Origin: Albimonas pacifica | GTDB taxonomy: Bacteria; Pseudomonadota; Alphaproteobacteria; Rhodobacterales; Rhodobacteraceae | DNA: 64,000 nucleotides | Direction of reading: 5' to 3' | NCBI RefSeq assembly: GCF_900113695.1 | Contig: NZ_FOQH01000008.1 | Coordinates: forward strand, 248,001 to 312,000 | Translations under genes and position numbers: made by a program | The notes under the pieces: generated by a model | What the model was told of the DNA's origin: nothing | Database searches by the model: none | What the model saw: only the letters and a program-made list of their open reading frames with translations | Part shown: piece by piece, positions 62,920 through 64,000 of the stretch | Position numbering within the stretch: position 1 is the stretch's first letter | Layout of the letters: every line of letters starts with the position of its first letter

Positions 62920-63582
62920 CTAGTCGTCGCGGGGAATCACGCCGAGGCCGCGCAGGTAGACCATCGCGCCGGTCTCCAGCAGGTCCTCGGGCGAGATCGA
63001 GGCGCGCTGTCCCGCGCTCTCGCGCGAGAACAGCTCCACCACCCCGTGGGACAGCGCCCAGATGTGGTAGCTCATCATCTGCACCGGCGGCCGCTTCTCG
63101 GGCGGCAGGCGCATCACCAGCGCCTCGGAGGCCGCCCGCATCACCCCCATCGCCCGGTCGGAGGCCGCGCGCAGCGCCGGGTCGGCCGAGACCGCCACGC
63201 CGCTCTCGAACATGGCGATGTACATGCCCGGCTCGCGGCGGGCGAAGTGCAGGTAGGCGCGGCTCATCTTCTCGAAGGCCGAGATCGGCGAGGGGCTGCC
63301 CTTGTTCCAGGCCCGCTCCAGCAGGTCGGCGAAGAGCTCGAACCCGCGCCGCGCCATCTCGGCGATCAGGTCCTCGCGGCCCTTGAAGTGGCGGTAGGGG
63401 GCGGCGTTGGAGACGCCGGCCTCGCGCGCCACCTCGGCCATGGTGAAGCCCTGCGGCCCGCGCGAGGCGATCAGGGGCAGGGCCGCCTCGACCAGCGCCT
63501 CGCGCAGGTTGCCGTGATGGTAGCCGCGCCGGGCGCGGCCGCCGTCCTCGTCCCCGCCGCTGGCGCCCTTCGCATCGTCCAT
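62920..63582 (-). CDS. TetR/AcrR-family transcriptional regulator
   Basis: 220 residues. Helix-turn-helix: RRGYHHGNLREALVEAALPLIASRGPQGFTMAEVAREAGVSNAAPYRHFKGREDLIAEMARRGFELF. The GYHHGNLREALVEAAL start is a recognisable TetR subgroup whose C-terminal (TetR_C_13/WHG-like) domain follows (PGMYIAMFESG, MMSYHIWALSHGVVELF). Target unknown: neighbours are unrelated. It lies about 175 nt from the divergent gene at 63758. Confidence 0.88.
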   Translation of the reverse strand: MDDAKGASGGDEDGGRARRGYHHGNLREALVEAALPLIASRGPQGFTMAEVAREAGVSNAAPYRHFKGREDLIAEMARRGFELFADLLERAWNKGSPSPISAFEKMSRAYLHFARREPGMYIAMFESGVAVSADPALRAASDRAMGVMRAASEALVMRLPPEKRPPVQMMSYHIWALSHGVVELFSRESAGQRASISPEDLLETGAMVYLRGLGVIPRDD

Positions 63583-63757
63583 GCGCCCCTCTTACCCGGC
63601 CCCCGCCCGGGCGCCAATCCACGCCCGCCCGCGCGCCGTCGTCCGCCGTCTCCGCCGGGCGCGGAGCAACCCCGCGTTAACCCGGCGCGCCTACCGTCCC
63701 GCGCGCGAAACGGGCCTCGGCCCGCGAGGGAGCCTGCGACAGGGGAGGCGCTGCGCC

Positions 63758-64000
63758 ATGGGCGGCTGGGAGCTTCGGGTGACGGAGGAGGCGCGCGGCC
63801 TGGCGCGCCTGCTGCCGGTGGTGCTGAGCGTGGACCTCAAGGCGGGAACGGCGGAGTTCAGCCGCCAGGCCGCGACCCTGCTGGCGCGCCTGCGTCACAT
63901 GTATTTCCTCGAGACGGGGGCGCTCGGCTTCCTGCGCGTGGCCGCCTCCGGCCGGCCGGCGCCCGACGAGGACCGACGCCGCCTGCGCGCCGACCACGGC
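63758..64000 (+). CDS. unknown protein, N-terminal fragment (cut by window end)
   Basis: 81 residues seen, no stop. It starts MGGWELRVTEEARGLARLLPVVLSVDLKAG, with AGGGGAGG about 9 nt before the ATG. The visible part is alpha/beta with a basic helix (QAATLLARLRHMYFLETGALGFLRV). No family recognised. A frame on the opposite strand is also open here but lacks an RBS and signal-like features. Confidence 0.5.
   Translation, partial: MGGWELRVTEEARGLARLLPVVLSVDLKAGTAEFSRQAATLLARLRHMYFLETGALGFLRVAASGRPAPDEDRRRLRADHG

Overview
The window is a very GC-rich, gene-dense chromosomal stretch from an alphaproteobacterium, most likely Rhodobacterales (Rhodobacteraceae/Paracoccaceae). The inference rests on a circularly permuted two-piece tmRNA (tag AANDNRAPVAVAA), an alpha-type SspB, a DksA with only one cysteine in its zinc-finger region, class I lysyl-tRNA synthetase, class II DAHP synthase, the betI-betC-betB-betA / choXWV choline locus, and many translationally coupled ATGA gene junctions. 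There is no CRISPR array, prophage or transposase. This looks like core or conserved-accessory chromosome rather than a mobile island.

Layout. 0-9.2 kb: end of an MCE (MlaD/PqiB-like) gene with its auxiliary lipoprotein, an M48 protease, a GT61 glycosyltransferase, and a VWA protein and MoxR ATPase separated by about 2.9 kb of small envelope and enzyme genes, then dksA. 9.4-12.3 kb: a TPP riboswitch in front of a thiamine-precursor ABC transporter (thiYZX). 12.3-21.6 kb: choline import and conversion to glycine betaine. Divergent betI-betC-betB-gst-betA and choXWV share a control region with a perfect palindromic BetI-type operator. 21.7-26.6 kb: an SDR epimerase, an ABC-2 exporter pair, and an NAD(P)-binding reductase divergent from an AraC regulator. 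26.7-31.0 kb: a membrane-fusion protein and BcsA-like glucan synthase pair resembling the Sinorhizobium bgsBA system, convergent with a Cache-HAMP protein that has no output domain. 31.3-32.6 kb: a solitary TRAP solute-binding protein and tRNA-Ser(TGA). 33-39.2 kb: an exported Ala/Pro-rich protein, D,D-carboxypeptidase, tmk, holB, tatD and an MBL hydrolase, apparently one operon or supra-operon.

39.3-49.5 kb: an AEC permease, alpha/beta hydrolase, HxlR regulator, exported unknown protein, LysR regulator, a candidate small RNA, msrP, a long (2 x 65 nt) palindromic element, serB, aroF and an MscS channel. 49.6-56.4 kb: a large unknown lipoprotein, a GlxA/GbdR-like regulator, GNAT, fumC, sspB and the tmRNA gene. 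56.6-64 kb: an M20 amidohydrolase, argE, lysS (class I), a two-gene HupE/UreJ-type membrane cassette, a TetR regulator and the start of an unknown gene.

Genes that work together: choline uptake (ChoXWV), choline-O-sulfate cleavage (BetC) and oxidation (BetA, BetB) under BetI; thiamine salvage under TPP control; ribosome rescue (tmRNA) with its degradation adaptor (SspB); and a probable c-di-GMP-responsive exopolysaccharide synthase with its membrane fusion partner. All function calls come from reading motifs by eye; no database search was run.
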